The notes: a model not told the origin generated them from the sequence alone. A stretch of DNA of 64,000 nucleotides from Tetradesmus obliquus (GCA_030272155.1 CP126192.1:5862501-5926500); one strand, 5' to 3'. Shown: positions 11,190 through 25,368, numbered from the stretch's first letter. Program-made: numbers and translations.

Positions 11190-12751
11190 GGCTGTGCAGC
11201 AATGCCCTGCGTGCGGTGACACAGGCAGCACCAGCTTGTGCTGTTTACAACAGGACGCGTTGGCTTGACAGGTTTCACAGCGGTGATCATGAGCACCCAA
11301 CAGCGTCGCTTTGGTGGAGTTGCCAGCTTGAGGTTGTGTTTTTCTACATCTGGTGTTGGCTTGGCGCGCCATACCGTATGAGTCATGTGGTTGAGGCGCA
11401 GCGGCAGCCTCCGGCGGCTGACTGATCTACTAGTACGACAATTGACGGACTGGTCGCCAGGGTCATGTTGCAGAGCCTACCGTTTCAAGAGTCTGGTGCA
11501 AGCTCTGGAACATCACCATTGTCATTGTCAGGTTACTTACACACAGCATGTGCTGCACTGCAGTGCAAAGTTGAACATACCAAGGACCGTGACCACCAGC
11601 ATGTGCAAGGCATCTGGCACGTGACTTTCATTATCACATTGATCACGTCACAAACACACGACAAGACATTGCAAGGTCGAGCTGCAAGTGAGCTGCAGCT
11701 GCAGAAACCACTGCATGCTTGACTAGATGCGTGCGGTCTTTGCATTCCTGCTTTAAGCACACCTGCTCAAGACCAATGCCAGCCGTCAAGCCTGCAAATG
11801 GCTAAGCCAGGAGTGCTGGACGCCATCATGTGATGCATCCATGAGTGTCCACTCAGTGTGCACTGTTCTTGCCGCTCCTGTGGGGCGCGGGGCCGATGGC
11901 GACGTTGCTATGGCTTAAATGGTAACATGATGATGATGATCATGTGATGCATCCATGAGTGTCCACTCAGTGTGCACTGCAGTTGCTGCCCAGTGTTGTG
12001 GGCGAATGCTGCACAGGGCGTCATGCCAGCGTCCTCAGTCATACTATGTTGTACATCAACTAAAGCGATTTCAAAGCATTTCGCGCATCAGAAACTGCAT
12101 GGCACGTTCCACGCATCAAACAGGCACAGCAGAGCCTGCAGCAGCACAACTAGACTGACCATCTTTACAACAGCCTGCAATGACCCGTTCCAAACACAAA
12201 CAGCTCCTGCTGCATGCCAGCACAGCAGCACAACGACTTGGGCCAAACGGGCGGCAGCGGTGAGGCTGTCACTGCAGACACAGAGCACCTACCACACATA
12301 CGCCGTGTCTGCACGGAACAAGGCAGGTGCTTGCTGAACAGAACTGCGGGGCGACGCCTGAAACAAAGCTGGCGGCCGCTGCATCAGCAGCCAGCTTTCC
12401 CTGCTGCACTGTGCCTGGTCTTGCTGCACAAACGTTGCGCCACGCAGCCTGACTCGCTGCTGCCAGCCATGCTGCAGCTGCCCCTGGACTCATCACACAC
12501 ATTATACACCTCACGTACGCTGCCCCAGCAGCTCTGCGGCAGCAGCTGCAGCACGTGTTGCAGCCCTTCTACAACTGCAATTGCCGGCGCTGTCCAGCTG
12601 AGCAGCTGACCATGCCCCAGCCCTGCACCCCCTCCAGCTAACAACTCATATCCAGCCAGCAACCTGGCCACGCAGCCGCACTGTGCGCTGCTGCAGATGG
12701 CCGAGAAAAAGCCAATGGCTGGCTAGGCAAAAGACAGCGAAGGAGAGCTGC
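11190..12751. other. Convergent intergenic region between TPR and VTC1-like genes
   Basis: This should hold both 3' UTRs. The only structure seen is the 41-bp direct repeat listed separately. No open frame here has a recognisable domain. Confidence 0.5.
11825..11979. repeat. 41-bp direct repeat, 114 bp apart
   Basis: Copies at 11825-11865 and 11939-11979 are identical over 41 bp (they begin atcatgtgatgcatcc and end gtgtgcactg). A short ATG-rich run, tgatgatgat, precedes the second copy. Confidence 0.85.
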
Positions 12752-12866
12752 CTATGACAGCACATCAATGAAGGCCATGATGGTGATGGCCACAAGAGTG
12801 ACCATGACGATGGCTGCCAGAGTGATGGGGCCCACCTTGTCATCAAAAAAGCCCACCTGCATGAAG

Positions 12867-12898
<32 letters not shown>

Positions 12899-14070
12899 TT
12901 GAGCCACAGCAGCACGATGACGCAGATGATAACACGCGCAGCGCTGCAGCACAGAATCAGACTCAACTACCTGGCTGCTGCGGTTGTCCAGCAGGGCAGC
13001 AGGTGCATGCAGCTGCCCACTTTCATACACGCAGCTGTACTCAGAGCGCTGTGCGTTGCACACACACTGCAGAGCCAGTCAATGAAGTGTCAACAGAGCG
13101 AGGCCGCCACAAACTAGCATCACCTCATGCTTCTGTCACAGCAACCAGCACAACATTTCCTCCTCTCAATCCACCGCATCTCCTCACCTGCTTGCGGTGC
13201 ATGAACTTGCTGCGCCACTCGTACGTGAACAGCGCATAACAAATCATCAGGATGGCCACAGGCACATACACAGCAGACACCAGGTCCACTGTCTTGCGGC
13301 TGATGAGGCGGCCCTCGCTGCTGCTGGCTGCTGTCATGCTGAGGCCAACCATGGCGCTTGACACGCCACCCATCGTGGTGGCCATGCTGCACCAAGACAG
13401 GAAGGTGCGCTCGTTGGCTGCGCGAGAGGAGACAGCAGCAGCAACAGGTGAAGGTCAAGGATACATAAGTGAGAGGGCAGCAGGTTTTGTAGTGCAGGGT
13501 GGGAGGACTGAATGCATTCGGCTAGTAAAAAGCAGGCAATGTGGCTCGGTGCCGGGAAGATGTCAGCAGCCTGGTATGATCCCCAGCAAGACAGCACAGA
13601 TCAGGCATTCCGTTGGAGCTGTCATAAGCTGTGTGCCTCAAGTGAGGCCACCAAGCAGGAGGTGCCTAGAGATAGGAGTACGGCTATAACGCAATGCAGC
13701 TGGCGCAGCGCAAGCAAACTGCGAGGACTGCTGGGCAGGTGCTGACATCAAATATTACGCCATGTGTGAAGAAGCAGCGCTCAGCTGACAGCTCTTGGCA
13801 ACCTGGCAACGCAGCAGCGCGGCGCTGTGCTTGTGCTGCTGCTTCCTGACAGCCTGTGTGTGCGGAAGAAGCTAGCCTGCGTGCTCTCTGTTGCTTGGCT
13901 GCAGCTTAGCTGCAGCAGCCTGAAGCCGGCATCTTGCAGGACTCACCAAAGTATGACTTTGGCTCCACCCGCATCGGCACCTTGCGTGGCAGCTGCAGCT
14001 CAGCGCCAGGCGTGTGATACTTTGTGCCAAACATGGTGTCGAACACCTGGTTTGTCGCCGCGCTCGCCAT
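12752..14070 (-). CDS. VTC1-like DUF202 membrane protein
   Basis: Three exons keep frame: 13947-14070, 13188-13417, 12752-12856, giving 152 aa. The motif KVPMRVEPKSYFANERTFLSW is the hallmark of DUF202 proteins such as yeast VTC1, the small subunit of the vacuolar transporter chaperone complex. That complex makes polyphosphate and moves it into acidocalcisomes or vacuoles. Three membrane segments follow: around MATTMGGVSSAMVGLSM, LVSAVYVPVAILMICYAL and ITLAAIVMVTLVAITIMAF. Loop features include a basic stretch after the second helix (WRSKFMHRKQ) and FDDKVGP before the third. Length and layout match VTC1. A polyphosphate role is known for the family and inferred here. (CAG)10 at 12868-12897 lies just upstream of the last acceptor. 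The gene is head-to-head with the lipase. Confidence 0.88.
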
Positions 14071-14657
14071 GCTGTCTGCTTTTGTCGCTGCTGCTGCTGC
14101 TGGTGCTGCTCTGTGCTTATGCTGGTGCTACTTGACTCAGGCGCTCAGAAGCATGCCCGGCCTGGGCAGCTGTGAGAAGAACAGTCAAGTAATCTACAGC
14201 TGGTGCGCCAAGTGTGGGATAGCAGGGAGGAGAGACGCCTGCCGCGAAAGGGAATCAACCTGGTGACTTGTCGGAATGACACATACACCTGCTCAGCGCG
14301 TTCAAAGCAAAGAGTAATAGCTAAGATCGGTGATAGGGAGGCAAAATGCTCAACATTCTGCTGCCCACGGTTATGACATGTCACATAAGCCCTAGGATTC
14401 CCGTGATTAGCTTGTGTTCGTCGTTGAATCAGATTTCGCAGCAATCAACTGCAATTAAGGCTGTCATACTTTCAGTAACAAGAAACGCCCACCCTCACAC
14501 CATCGGCAGGTTTTCGTAAGCGACTCATCAAGGGCTTCAGCAACAGACACAGACCATAGCATCAACACTGTTACGCTAATAATCAAATCACAGCTGTACG
14601 GCATACACTGGTGTCCACCGACCTGAGACAGGAGCAGCAACAGCAGCAGCAGCACTC
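14071..14657. promoter_or_regulatory. Divergent intergenic region between VTC1-like and lipase genes
   Basis: These 587 bp separate two opposed start codons and should hold both promoters. The lipase side ends in a CAG-rich 5' leader just before its ATG. Confidence 0.45.
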
Positions 14658-14831
14658 ATGAGCGGGATTTTGCAGCAAAAATGGATGGCAGACAGCAGAG
14701 ACGAGGCCTTTAGAAACGAACATCTAGACAAACAGGAGCCTGCAGAGTACCTCGGGCCCTCAGGTACGAAGCACTTCCGGTTCAGGAAGCTGGCGGTTGC
14801 CACAGCAGCAGCTGTAACAGCTTGGGTACAT

Positions 14832-14890
<59 letters not shown>

Positions 14891-15126
14891 GGCTGTCTTG
14901 TCATGTAATACGCATGTCGATGTACCTGGGTGTACACACATTGACTATATATTCAGCAGTCATGGCGCAGCAGGCTCTTGTGGCACTGTCATGCCTGCTT
15001 TGCTCCCTGCCAACGAGGGTTCTGCCTTCACATGACACTCTGCAACGTGCTGCACAGGCTTCATCAAGTTCTTTGGGAGTCCTGGCCGCCGCACCTGCGG
15101 CTACTTTTGGTGCGCACGCTAAAATG

Positions 15127-15159
<33 letters not shown>

Positions 15160-18100
15160 GCACCAGCTCTAGCAACCATCAGCAGCTGCCGCATGGCCTT
15201 GCAGCGGCCACCTAGTTGCACCTGCGCAGCAGCTACTCTTATTGCTGCAGGCTTGCATAGCATACCATGGTAGTGTGCAAGGCGACAGTCAGCAGCAGCA
15301 GCAGCAACACTGGCTTCAAAGGCAACGCCCAATCACACAGCAGCAACGCTGAGCAACTAGCAGGCACATCAGTGGCCGCGTATGCTGCCTGTTGCTAATT
15401 GCATCTCGCAGCAGCAACCTTCTAAACACAGCCACTGCTGCATGCGATGCCCTTGCTGTTGCTGTCTGTTTGCGGTGCTGCGCTGCATTGCTGCTCGGCG
15501 CAGGCCGGCTGCCAATGCCAAGGGAGTGGTGCTGATGGTGCATGGGCATGGCTCCTACCTCATCTTTGAGTACCTGCAGCGCCAGGTGCACAACAGCAGC
15601 AGCAGTAGCAACCGCAGCAGCAGCAGCAGCAATCACAGCAGCTGCAGCACCAGCAGCAGCAGCAGCAGCAGGGTCACAGCAACTGCAGCAGCAGCAGCAG
15701 CAGGATACGGCAAGCTTGTGCAACCCCTGGCAGGCGCAGCTGTCATGCCAGCAGCATCAGCAGCAGAAAGCAGCAACTGGTTCATCAGCTACCACTAGCT
15801 ACGTTTATGACAGGTCATGCCCCTACAGCTGCCAGCAATGCAGCACTGCATGCCACTGCAGCACTGCCTGTGCTGCACTGCCAAACACAGCGGCCGCCAA
15901 GCACCACACTTTGCACTGGCTGTGCGGCTGGGCATGCATGCAGTCACACCTGTGGCTGGACAGCTGCCGGCAATGCCCATCAACCAACCGCGCATGCATG
16001 CAATGCACACACATCTGTGTAGAGGCACACTGCACCTACTAATGCGGCTGCTGCTGCTGCTGCTGCCGCAGGGTGTGGGCAACTGGAAGACGTATGAGGG
16101 CAGCTGGGTGCAGGCGTTCAACCAGGCAGGCTTCAGTGTGGCTGGACTGGACAACAGGGGCTGCGGGCGCAGCAGCGGCCTGCTGGGTTACGTGGTGCGT
16201 GCAGTGGCTGCAGGACTCGTTGATAGGCTGTACTGTGGGTCGTGGGGTGTGGGTTCTGCAAGTTATATGCAGGATGCCAAGCAGTTGATGGATTTTGCAT
16301 GGAGTCGGTATTGTTTCTGGATGGCGGGTGTGATCCGCCGTTGCGTCTGCTCAGAAAGCACCCGGGACTGCAGCTGTGCACGGCAGGCATGAGGCCGCTC
16401 CCATCAATTAAGCCGCCGCCAGCTCTGTCTCCACTGCAAGCAGGACTGCTGCAGGCGCTGCCATCTGCGCATGACATGTGTCCTCATGGCCGTTTCTGCT
16501 GCTGCTGCTGCCGCTGCTGCTGCTGCTGCTGCAGGAGGACCATCAACTGTGGGTGGATGACTTACTGAGCTTCACACGCAGCTTGCAGGACAGCAGCAGC
16601 AGCAGCAGCCAGCTGCGGGCCTTTGCTGGGCTGCCCACCTACCTGCTTGGCAGCAGCTTGGGCGGCAACCTGGCGGTGCATGCAGCGCTGCGGGAGGTGA
16701 GGGCACGCCTCTAGGTTTACAAACACCCTTAACCACCCAAAAACCGTGCGGCTCAGTGCTGCCATACCGCCAACTCCCGGCGCAGTCCCTGGAAGTACTG
16801 AGTGCACGCACTACTTCATCGCACTGGACTGTGCTGGAGCCTGCTGTGATGCGCGCATGCCGACATCAGCAAACATGCTCAGAAACTGAGGTGCTGTTGC
16901 ATGAGGTTGCATCTGAATGGCCACCGCCCACTACACAGCTATGGTCAGCGTCAGCTGCGGCTCTGCTTGTTCATGCTGCTCATACATGTTGATGTTGTTG
17001 AGCTTTTGGCGTTCTAGCGCCCACCTGTGTTGCTGTCCTTGTGTTGCTGCTGCTGCTGCTGCCGCTGCTGCTGCTGCCGCGCAGCCGTTGCGCTATGCTG
17101 GGCTGCTGCTGCTGGCGCCGATGATCAGCCTGGAGAAGTTGAAGCGCAAAGGGCTCAACCCCATCCTGCTGTGAGTGCAGCTGCTGCTGGGTGTATATAC
17201 CATTTCTGCATGATTCCTGGCTTCACTAGATGCCCTGTGCAGAAGCCACACGCTGGGGGCACAGCATGCCAAAGCCTAGCGTGCTGTGTGTGTGCTGCTG
17301 ATTCGCATTGATGATGCCGCATGATCTCTCACACAATTTGTCTGGCGTGTTCTGCAATTGACGGGTGTTCTCTGCATTTCTGGTCGCTCTCTGCAGCAAG
17401 GTGGCGGCGCTGCTCAATTGGGTCATCCCCACCTGGCCCATCGTGCACACCAACAAGAACAACCTGTGAGCAGCACGCAACAGCAGCAAGCTGCAGTGGC
17501 TGCAGCAGCAGCGGCGGTGGCGGCAGCAATACCCATGCCACATGCCAAGCATGAGATTAAACCAGCCTGCTGCACCGTGTGATTCTTGGCTTTGGATTGC
17601 TGTTGGTGCGCAGCATACCTAGTCTGTGCGTGCTGGCTGTGAGCTGCTGCCCATCTGCATGCAGCGTTCTATCCTGTGACTGCTGCAACCGCTGCAGCTT
17701 GTGACTGGAAGGTGTCTGTCTGCTGCTGCGATGCTGCTGCAACAGCTTCCCTGACCTGCAGGAGGACTGGGACACCAACCCAGTGACATACCACTACAAC
17801 ACACGGGTGCGTGGCAGGCAGAGATTGCCAAACACATTATGTGCATCACTAGCACCCTGCACTACAGCTGCTGCATGCTGCATGCGCCATCTGCCCCAGG
17901 CTGATGCCCGGCACTCACACAGCAACACACTTAACACATCCACGCACGTTGGGCTGCTGCTGCTGCTGCTGCTGCTGCTGGCCCCTGCAGGTGCGCATGG
18001 GTGTGGAGTGCAACCGCATGTGTGACACCGTGCTGCGGGAGATGCACCAGCTGGCCTGCCCGCTGCTGGTGGTGCACAGCATCAAGGACAACATGACTGA

Positions 18101-18668
18101 CCCAGATGGCAGCAAGATGCTGGTGCAGGCAGCCGCAGTGAGTGACAGAGTGATGATGGCTATTGCATTGCAGTGTCCTGTGTTAATGAAAGCGGGTGCT
18201 GCATGCGGTTGTGGTGGCCGTGGTTTGCACGGTGCGCCGCTGTCTTTGCTGCATTGCATCTTGCTCGACAGCACTCCCGGCACTCTCACGCATATGCTTG
18301 CTTGGCTCTGTGCGGCATTGTGCCTTGCTGCTCACCGTCTTTCACCTTTGTTGCTTGTTAACTTGCAGTCGACCGACAAGACGCTGCACCTGGTGGACAA
18401 CATGTGGCACGTGCTCACCAAAGAGCCAGGCAACCAGCAGCTGCTGCAGCAGTGCATCGCGTGGCTCACCAAGCGCGCAGCAACAGCAGCAGCACCACCA
18501 CCACCAGGCCGAAACAGTGCTGCTGGCACGGCAGCAGCAGCAGCAGCAGGTGTGGCTAGGGCTGTGTCGAGCAGCAGGGGCAGCAGTAACAATGTGTCTG
18601 CAGGCGAGGCGGCAGGGGAGTCATGGGAGAAGGTGGAGCGAGAGGAAGCAGTAGGAGCTGATGCATAA
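14658..18668 (+). CDS. Monoacylglycerol-lipase-like alpha/beta hydrolase
   Basis: Ten exons keep frame: 14658-14763, 15058-15109, 15504-15585, 16072-16194, 16535-16696, 17085-17170, 17397-17465, 17746-17806, 17991-18137, 18369-18668, giving 395 aa. The fold's markers appear in order: VVLMVHGHGSY (oxyanion HG loop, about 60-70), LDNRGCGRSSG, nucleophile elbow GSSLGG (Ser about 162), LLVVHSIKDNMTDP (catalytic Asp about 280) and DNMWHVLTKEP (catalytic His about 310). This resembles monoacylglycerol lipases and caffeoylshikimate esterases. The natural ester is not readable from sequence, but lysophospholipid or monoacylglycerol is likely. The C-terminal 70 residues are low-complexity Ala/Pro/Ser. 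No signal peptide or membrane segment is seen. Several acceptors end in (CTG)n tracts. Confidence 0.9.
14833..14886. repeat. (CAG)18 microsatellite
   Basis: Eighteen perfect CAG units sit in intron 1 of the lipase gene. Long poly-Ala and poly-Gln frames across it are artefacts of the repeat. Confidence 0.9.
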
Positions 18669-20022
18669 CTGCACAGACGGCAGAAATGGATGCGACGCAT
18701 GTGTGGCTAGGCTGTGTTTGTGGGTGTTGTTTTGTATGCTGTGGCAATGTGGGGTCCTTGGGTTGGTGGCAGCTGTGGGCTGCGGCCCAGTGTCTGGGGG
18801 AGCGAAGCAGCAGCCGTTGCACGTAGTGTGTCTGTAGTAGGTTTATCACAGGTGTAGGTTATCTTTGTCTCTTTGGTCCATGCATGTGTACAAGGAACAG
18901 CTGAGTGGGGGGCCATCGTTGTTTGGTAGTGTTGTTTTGTGCAGGCATAGCAGTTGGTGCAATTCCCCAGCATTGCCACAGCTAAGCCTTACACTGCTTG
19001 GCTGGTGGGTCACAGTAGACCTTGCCTGAAGTTGGCCAGCCGATCGCTGTACCCTGCTGCGACGTTGCCTGTGCAGCCCCCGCGGAGTAGCATGTCGGGT
19101 TATATGGCACGGCACGCCACCTGGATGGTTTGCTGATGGCTTGCGGTCAATCTGCTTGGGTGTCTTCACTCCTGATGGTGATTGCTGACCATGGTGGCAG
19201 CAGGAAGCTGTAGCTGCGAGTGCTACAGAGACACCCTTGTGATACATCTTGCGCTTGATGCACCTGATGCGAACCGCGCTCTGTGCATGTGGTGACTGCC
19301 TCCTGTTATGCGAGCTCTGTTCGGTGTGCACCTGGGTGATTAGCTCTGTGTGGAATTACCACACTGCTTGAAGCAGCTGTGACTGGTTAGTTTGTGGCGG
19401 ATTGGCGGCCGCAAGGCATTGGTCAGCCTGCAGCTGCAACAAATTGCTGCAGTAAGCTCAGGCATGTGGTACACTTGCACCACAGAATGCACACTTGCAC
19501 CATGATTCAGCCTCGGCATCTTGCTGCTGCTCAGCCTGCGGCCGGGGACAGCGCAGCAGCTCCTGTGATGAGCGGCACTGACGGCTGTTGATGCAACTGG
19601 ACACTGGTTCAGCTGCGCCGACATGCATGTTGTTGCTCTGGTGGAAAAACGACTTAACAGTTGTACGCGATTGTAGCTTTTCAACGCCTTTATTGGTTTG
19701 ATTCTTCGTTTCCATGTCTGCATCGTTTGCGGCTGGTGCGCACAGTTGCAGTAGCCTGCAAGCTTGTCTATTGAGTGCCCAATCATGCAGGGCCGCAAGC
19801 CACGAGCACATCATCACTTCAACGTGTAACACGTGTACTGGTACTGGTACGTAGCGGTCTCAACAGATTGTGCAGCGCAGCCGTTCTTCAACTCATCAAG
19901 TCTGCAGTGGTATGCCTTGCAACACTGTAGGCCGGCTGCCTCACGACACGCTGCCGGCGGCTGTGACGATCCAAGGCACCTCCAACAACAGCATGCACAT
20001 GCACACATTTGCTGCAGCATAA
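18669..20022. other. Convergent intergenic region between lipase and CFAP54
   Basis: Both genes end here. Several medium open frames occur on the minus strand (for example 18846-19331) but show no domain, no CAG-type codon bias and no splice partners. Confidence 0.5.
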
Positions 20023-23000
20023 TCACTTGTGCACAGCCTGTGGCAGCAGCTGCGCCAGCCATGCTGCCAGCGCCCCCTCAGCCCCTTGCAGCCCATCCTC
20101 CTCATCAAGCAATGCCTCCAACTTCACCCACGTGGCCACGCTGCGCCAGTCAAGACCACCGCCATCTGCTGCTGCTGCTGATCCCTGCGCTGCTGCTGTT
20201 CCACCTGCCGCGCCATCAGCAGCTGCCTTGCCAGCTGCAGCAGCTGCCGCCCCACCAGCCTTAGTTGCCCCTGCAGCAGCAGCAAGCCCCGCACCAGCAC
20301 CAGCTGCTGGGCTTACAGTCTGCAGAACCGCTGCTGTAGCTGCTGCTGGCAGCTCGGCAGGGGCCGGCCCCATATCTTCCTCGTCTGTTTGCGACAGCAG
20401 GCCTTGCAGGCAGTGCTTTGCTGCCGCCAGCTCGCTGCTGCTGGGTGGGGGCATCGCAAACAGGTCTGTTGCACGGCCAGGCGACTCCAGGCGCTGCCTC
20501 AAGGCCTTCACCTGCACAAAGCAGCGAAGCAGACAGCAGCAGCCGGAGTTGCTTGCTTGCTTTATTGCTTTCTCAACACTGATGGATACCATCATACTGA
20601 TAAGCCACTATCCCACTGCCAAACTGTGTACCATGCTGACAGCAGCCTTGCCCAGTACGCCTCACACAGAGGAGGTGAGATCAGCTGCAATGACAGTCGA
20701 GCCATCGTGCCAAGCGCCCTCACCTGCAGCTGCACCCTCTTGAGTCGCTCCAAGCTGACGACAAGCTCTCCTGCAAGCAGCCGCGGCTGCATCAGCTGCC
20801 CGCTGCCTGCCACACCTGCAGCGCCAGCAGCAGAAGGAGATGCCGCGGCTGCGGCTGCAGCGGCAGCGGCAGGCGCGTGCACAACAAACAGGCAGCTGGC
20901 ATAGGTGGGGATGCCTGGCAGGTCGTCCAGCATCGCCTGTGTGATGGTCTGGCTGCTGCTGCTGCTGCTGCTGCTGCTGGGTAGCATGCCGTCGCTGCGC
21001 CAGCTGCCAGGGACCTGCCAGCAGCAGTCCTGCCGGTACCACTGCATGTATACGCTGCCTGCAGAGCAGTGAAGGAAAATGCAAGCGGGTTGAAGTAAGT
21101 CAGCACACCAAACACAGCAAACTGAGTCCGTCAGCCCTTGGCAGCTAGCTGAGGCCTTGGTCTGTAAATGGCATGTGGTGTGGACTGTCCACTGCGTGCC
21201 GAAGCCATTATTGCTAGCATTACAAACCCACCCTTCTAGTGTCAGCGTAAGACCAGAGCAGCGGAGCTCACCTGGGGGTACATCTGCAGCTTCTGGCACA
21301 GTGCCGGCACTGGCAGCAGCAGCCACGCTAGCTTTGCCACCGCCTGCTGCCATTGAACCCACCACTGGAACCTCTGACCAGCAGCAGTCTGCAGCAAGCT
21401 TGGGGCATGCAGCTCGCATGACTGGGGACAGCTGCACCGCTTGTGCAGCTGCCAGTTGCTGCTGCTGCAGGCCAGCACTGCCATCATTTGCTGTGACCAG
21501 CAGCCGCACATAGTAACACACTGCCAGCCTGCCGAGCGTTGTGTCAGGTACAGCAGCAGTGACTGCTGCTGCTGCAGCTGCTGATGCTGCTGAAAGGGTC
21601 AGCAGCTGCTGCTGCTTCTTGCGGTGTTGAGTCGGCTTGCCAGCTGCGGCAGCGGCAGCAGCAGCTGCTTGCGCAGTCTGCTGCTGCAAGCTGCTCTGCA
21701 GCTGCTCCTGGCTTTTGAGCCGCTCAACAAGCCACACCGGCAAACCTCCCACACTCACTGGCTGCAGCTGGTGGTTTGTCAAGCACAGCACGCGCAGCTG
21801 CCCTGCTGTCACATGTGCGGCCTGCAGCGCAGCTGCCATTTTGCTGACCAGCCCGCCAGCCACGCCTGCCCCTCCACACTGGTGGCTGTACAGCCATGCT
21901 GCTGCCAGCTCCAGCAGTGCTGACCTGGCAAGCGCAAGGGAGCTGCCAGCATCACTTACTGCTAGCTGTAGGGCTCTGCCTGCAAGCTCTGCTGCCTCTG
22001 CAAGCCGCTGCAGCTGCAGCTCTGTGCCCTTTAACATTACCGCACCAGAAGACGCAGATGCAGCGCTGCTGGTTGCTGGTGTGGCTGCAGCTGTACCGGC
22101 TGCAGCAGCAGCTGCTGCAGCATTCCTTGGCACTAATAGGTATGTAGCTGGCAGCTTGAGTGCTGCCTGCAGCCTCAGCACCTGCGCAAGCTGCAAAGCC
22201 ACCTGTGCTGCAGTGCTGGGGAGGCAGCGGCAGCACGACAGCAGTGTGCTGGCTTGCCGCAGCTGCTTCTCTGCTGTTGCCAGCTGCCTGCGCCTGGTGC
22301 TGGTGGTGGCTGCCAGCAGCAGCACCTGCAGATGTGTTACTGTGGCTGGCAGGTAGATGTTTACTAGCTCTGGGTTCTCCTGCAGGCAGGCAAGAAGGTG
22401 GTTACATGGCAGAGGGTTGGGAACAGCAAGAGATCCAGCGGAGGTGCTGCGCTGGGCAGCCAGATAACAATTTATCTGGCAGCGTCTAGCTAGCATAGCT
22501 GCACAAAGGAAGCAGCATAACAGAAAACGTTCCAGCCTGTTGTAGGTGATGCAGCGCAGCCGGTAATGAGACAGGCCTTCTGTACAGCCCAACAGCTCCT
22601 TATCAAGGCTATACACCCAGCTCTGTGCTGCCTGTGCTATGCTCTGTCAATGAAAACGTACTAGCACCCTGCACTCACCAGCATCTCCTGCAGCCCTTGC
22701 TGCTTGACAATGCTGCTGCTGGTGGCCAGCGCCACTGCTGCCAGCCTGTCCACTTCCCCACGGGCCCCCAGCCGCTCATCCAGCAGCGCACAGTCCAGCT
22801 GCAGAGACAGCAGGTGGGGCCCTGACAATGCAATGGACTGCAGCCTGCATCCATTTAACAAAGGTGACAAACAAAAAGGTAGGTGAGCAGGTGAGGTTGG
22901 GCATCCATACTCTATCAAGCAGTCAGCACAGGGGCATGCATAGTAGTGCTGCAACCAAAGTCCAGATTCTGGGATGCAGCATCATGGCGATGCTGCGCAG

Positions 23001-25331
23001 CAGACGCTTGTGCAAAGCTTTGAATTGGCAGGGAGCCGGCATGCAGCTAGCAGCTGTGTGTTAGGCAGCTGAAGGTGCAGGCACCTGGCCATTCCTTCTC
23101 TCAGGCACGTCAGCGCAGCAGCTGGCTCCTCCTGAACTGCCAGTGCGTTGGCCTGCAGCTGCAGCAGCTGCACCGTGTACACGTCGTCTCCAGCTGCTCT
23201 TGCGTCTGCCTGGGATCTTGCGCAGACAGCAGTGCATGTGCTGTAGTGCTGCAAGTGTACGAGGACACGCGCCAGCTGAAAGACATGAAGGCAGACAGGT
23301 AGCAGTGTGTCACCAAGTGATTATAAGCATTTTTGTTACCGGCCAGCTGCTGCTCTACTTCACTTGCAGGACTATCCTGTGCCTGCCTAAGCTGCTCAAC
23401 ACAAAACGTGCAATGTTTGCGCCGACTGCATGCAGAGCCCCTGCTGTGGATGGATGCTGCACTACATGGAGACACATGCCTCTCAGTAAGACTGTGGCTG
23501 AGTTACACATGCATGCTGTCCACACACCTGGCATCTTGCTGCAAGCCAAGTGCCCTGGTGCAGGGCAACCCTCTCCAAGGCATCGTTCCTGCTGCTGCCA
23601 CGCCCTGCTGCAGAGCTTGAGCTGCTGCTGCTGCTGGCGCTGCTTGGGCTGCTGCCGGATGCTATGGCAGCAGCAGCTGCGAGGGACAGCTGCAGCGCTT
23701 GTCCTGGCATCCAGCGAAGCAACTCAACCTGTCGGAAGGACAGAGGCCAGAAATGCATAGACCAACAGGTCAGGATGGATGCTCTTATCAGCAGTAGACT
23801 GCAAGCAGGGCGACGCAGCTGCGAGACTTGGCAAGCACACTGCAACCCAACCGCCAGCAGGTTTTCAGCAGCTAATGTCAAAAGATAAGCGCCTCTCACC
23901 TCAGCCAACTGCATGATCCCTTCCACATACAGCTGCTGGTGCTGCGCCTGCACCAGCGGATCAACACCCGCAGCAGCGGCCCCAGCCCCCGCAGCAGCAG
24001 CAGCTGCCGCAGCGGCGGCTGCAGCAGCCTTGCCTCCTTTCGCTCCATGCCCTTTTGCCTGCTTGCCCCCGCTGCCTTTTGCTGGGCTACCTTTGCTGCC
24101 GCCGCTGCCAGCACCTTTAGCAGCTGTACCACTCGCTGCAGCAGCACCAGCCTCGCCACTGTCTTGATCCCAGCTGCACCCTGCAATACCTGGCAGGCCC
24201 AGAGCTACACGGGATGCTTTGATGACAGCTTGCAAGAGCTTTACTGCTTTCTCCATCAGCCTGCCTTCAACGGACTCTCCAGTTGCTGCTGCAGCTGCTC
24301 CAGCCTTGCCCGCTCGTGCTGCTGCAGGTGCACCGTGGCTGCCAGTGCCAGCTGCCTTACCTTCACCACTGCTGCTGCTGCTGCTGCTGCCAGCTGTGTA
24401 GCTGCCACTCTTCCAGCAGTTTGGCACACTGCCAGCTGCGGCGAGCCAAGCTGCGCGAGCAATCGCCACCTGGCCACACAGCCATGGTCCATACTCTGCT
24501 GCGACACACGCCGGCAGCACAGCATCAGCAACGAATGCCTGCACTGCCGCATTACTCACATGCCCTGGCCACTTGCTGGCATAGAAGGCAGCTGCAGCAC
24601 CTGATACTTCCGCTGCATCTGCTGCCGAGCTGCCTGTAGAACCTTTGCTGCCTGCTTCTGCACTTTGCTGTATCGGCCCAACCCCATCTGGCCCAAGGAT
24701 CGGCTGCGGCCCCTGCAGCAGCACTCCAGGTAAGTTGCTGCCCTGCAGCAGTCCCCTGAGCACAATGCCAGCTTCAGCAAGCAGCGCCAGCTGGCTCAGT
24801 GCCTTCACCCGCATCACACGTGCCAGCACCAGAGATGGTGTGTTGTGTGTGGCATGCAGCGCCACATGCTCCCATAGTGCCAGCAGCGGCAGCGCAGGCA
24901 GGCTGATATGTTGCTGTATCAGGATGTGGGTGAGGCTCTCTATGCTTGACAGCAGATCTGGGGCATTGCACCTGTAGCAGCCAGCATATGCACAGTACGT
25001 CAGCAGCCACACCACCAGCTAACAAAACATCCTTTTGGACGATGCACATGTAACTATTCTCATTCTCCAGGAGGTCTTGTCAACATAACACGGATGCTCA
25101 GCACCGGCGCTTTCAAAAGGAACCTTCGCACATTCACCTGTATGGGTCGTCAAACAGGTCAGCACCAGGCCAGATTTCCACAGGCACATACAGCGCACAG
25201 TCCACGGCGCGCTGCGGGTGGATGATGCTGGCAGCAAACACTGCTGGCAGCAGCTCGCCTGCCAGGCGCGCGCAGCTCAGGCGGGCCCCTAGATCACTGT
25301 GGTGAATGTACCTGCAGTCCAGCAGCAGTAG

Positions 25332-25368
<37 letters not shown>

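Noticed and set aside
18846..19331. 161-codon minus-strand frame between the lipase and CFAP54
   Set aside because: Basic, low-similarity sequence with no domain; it lies in the shared 3' region.
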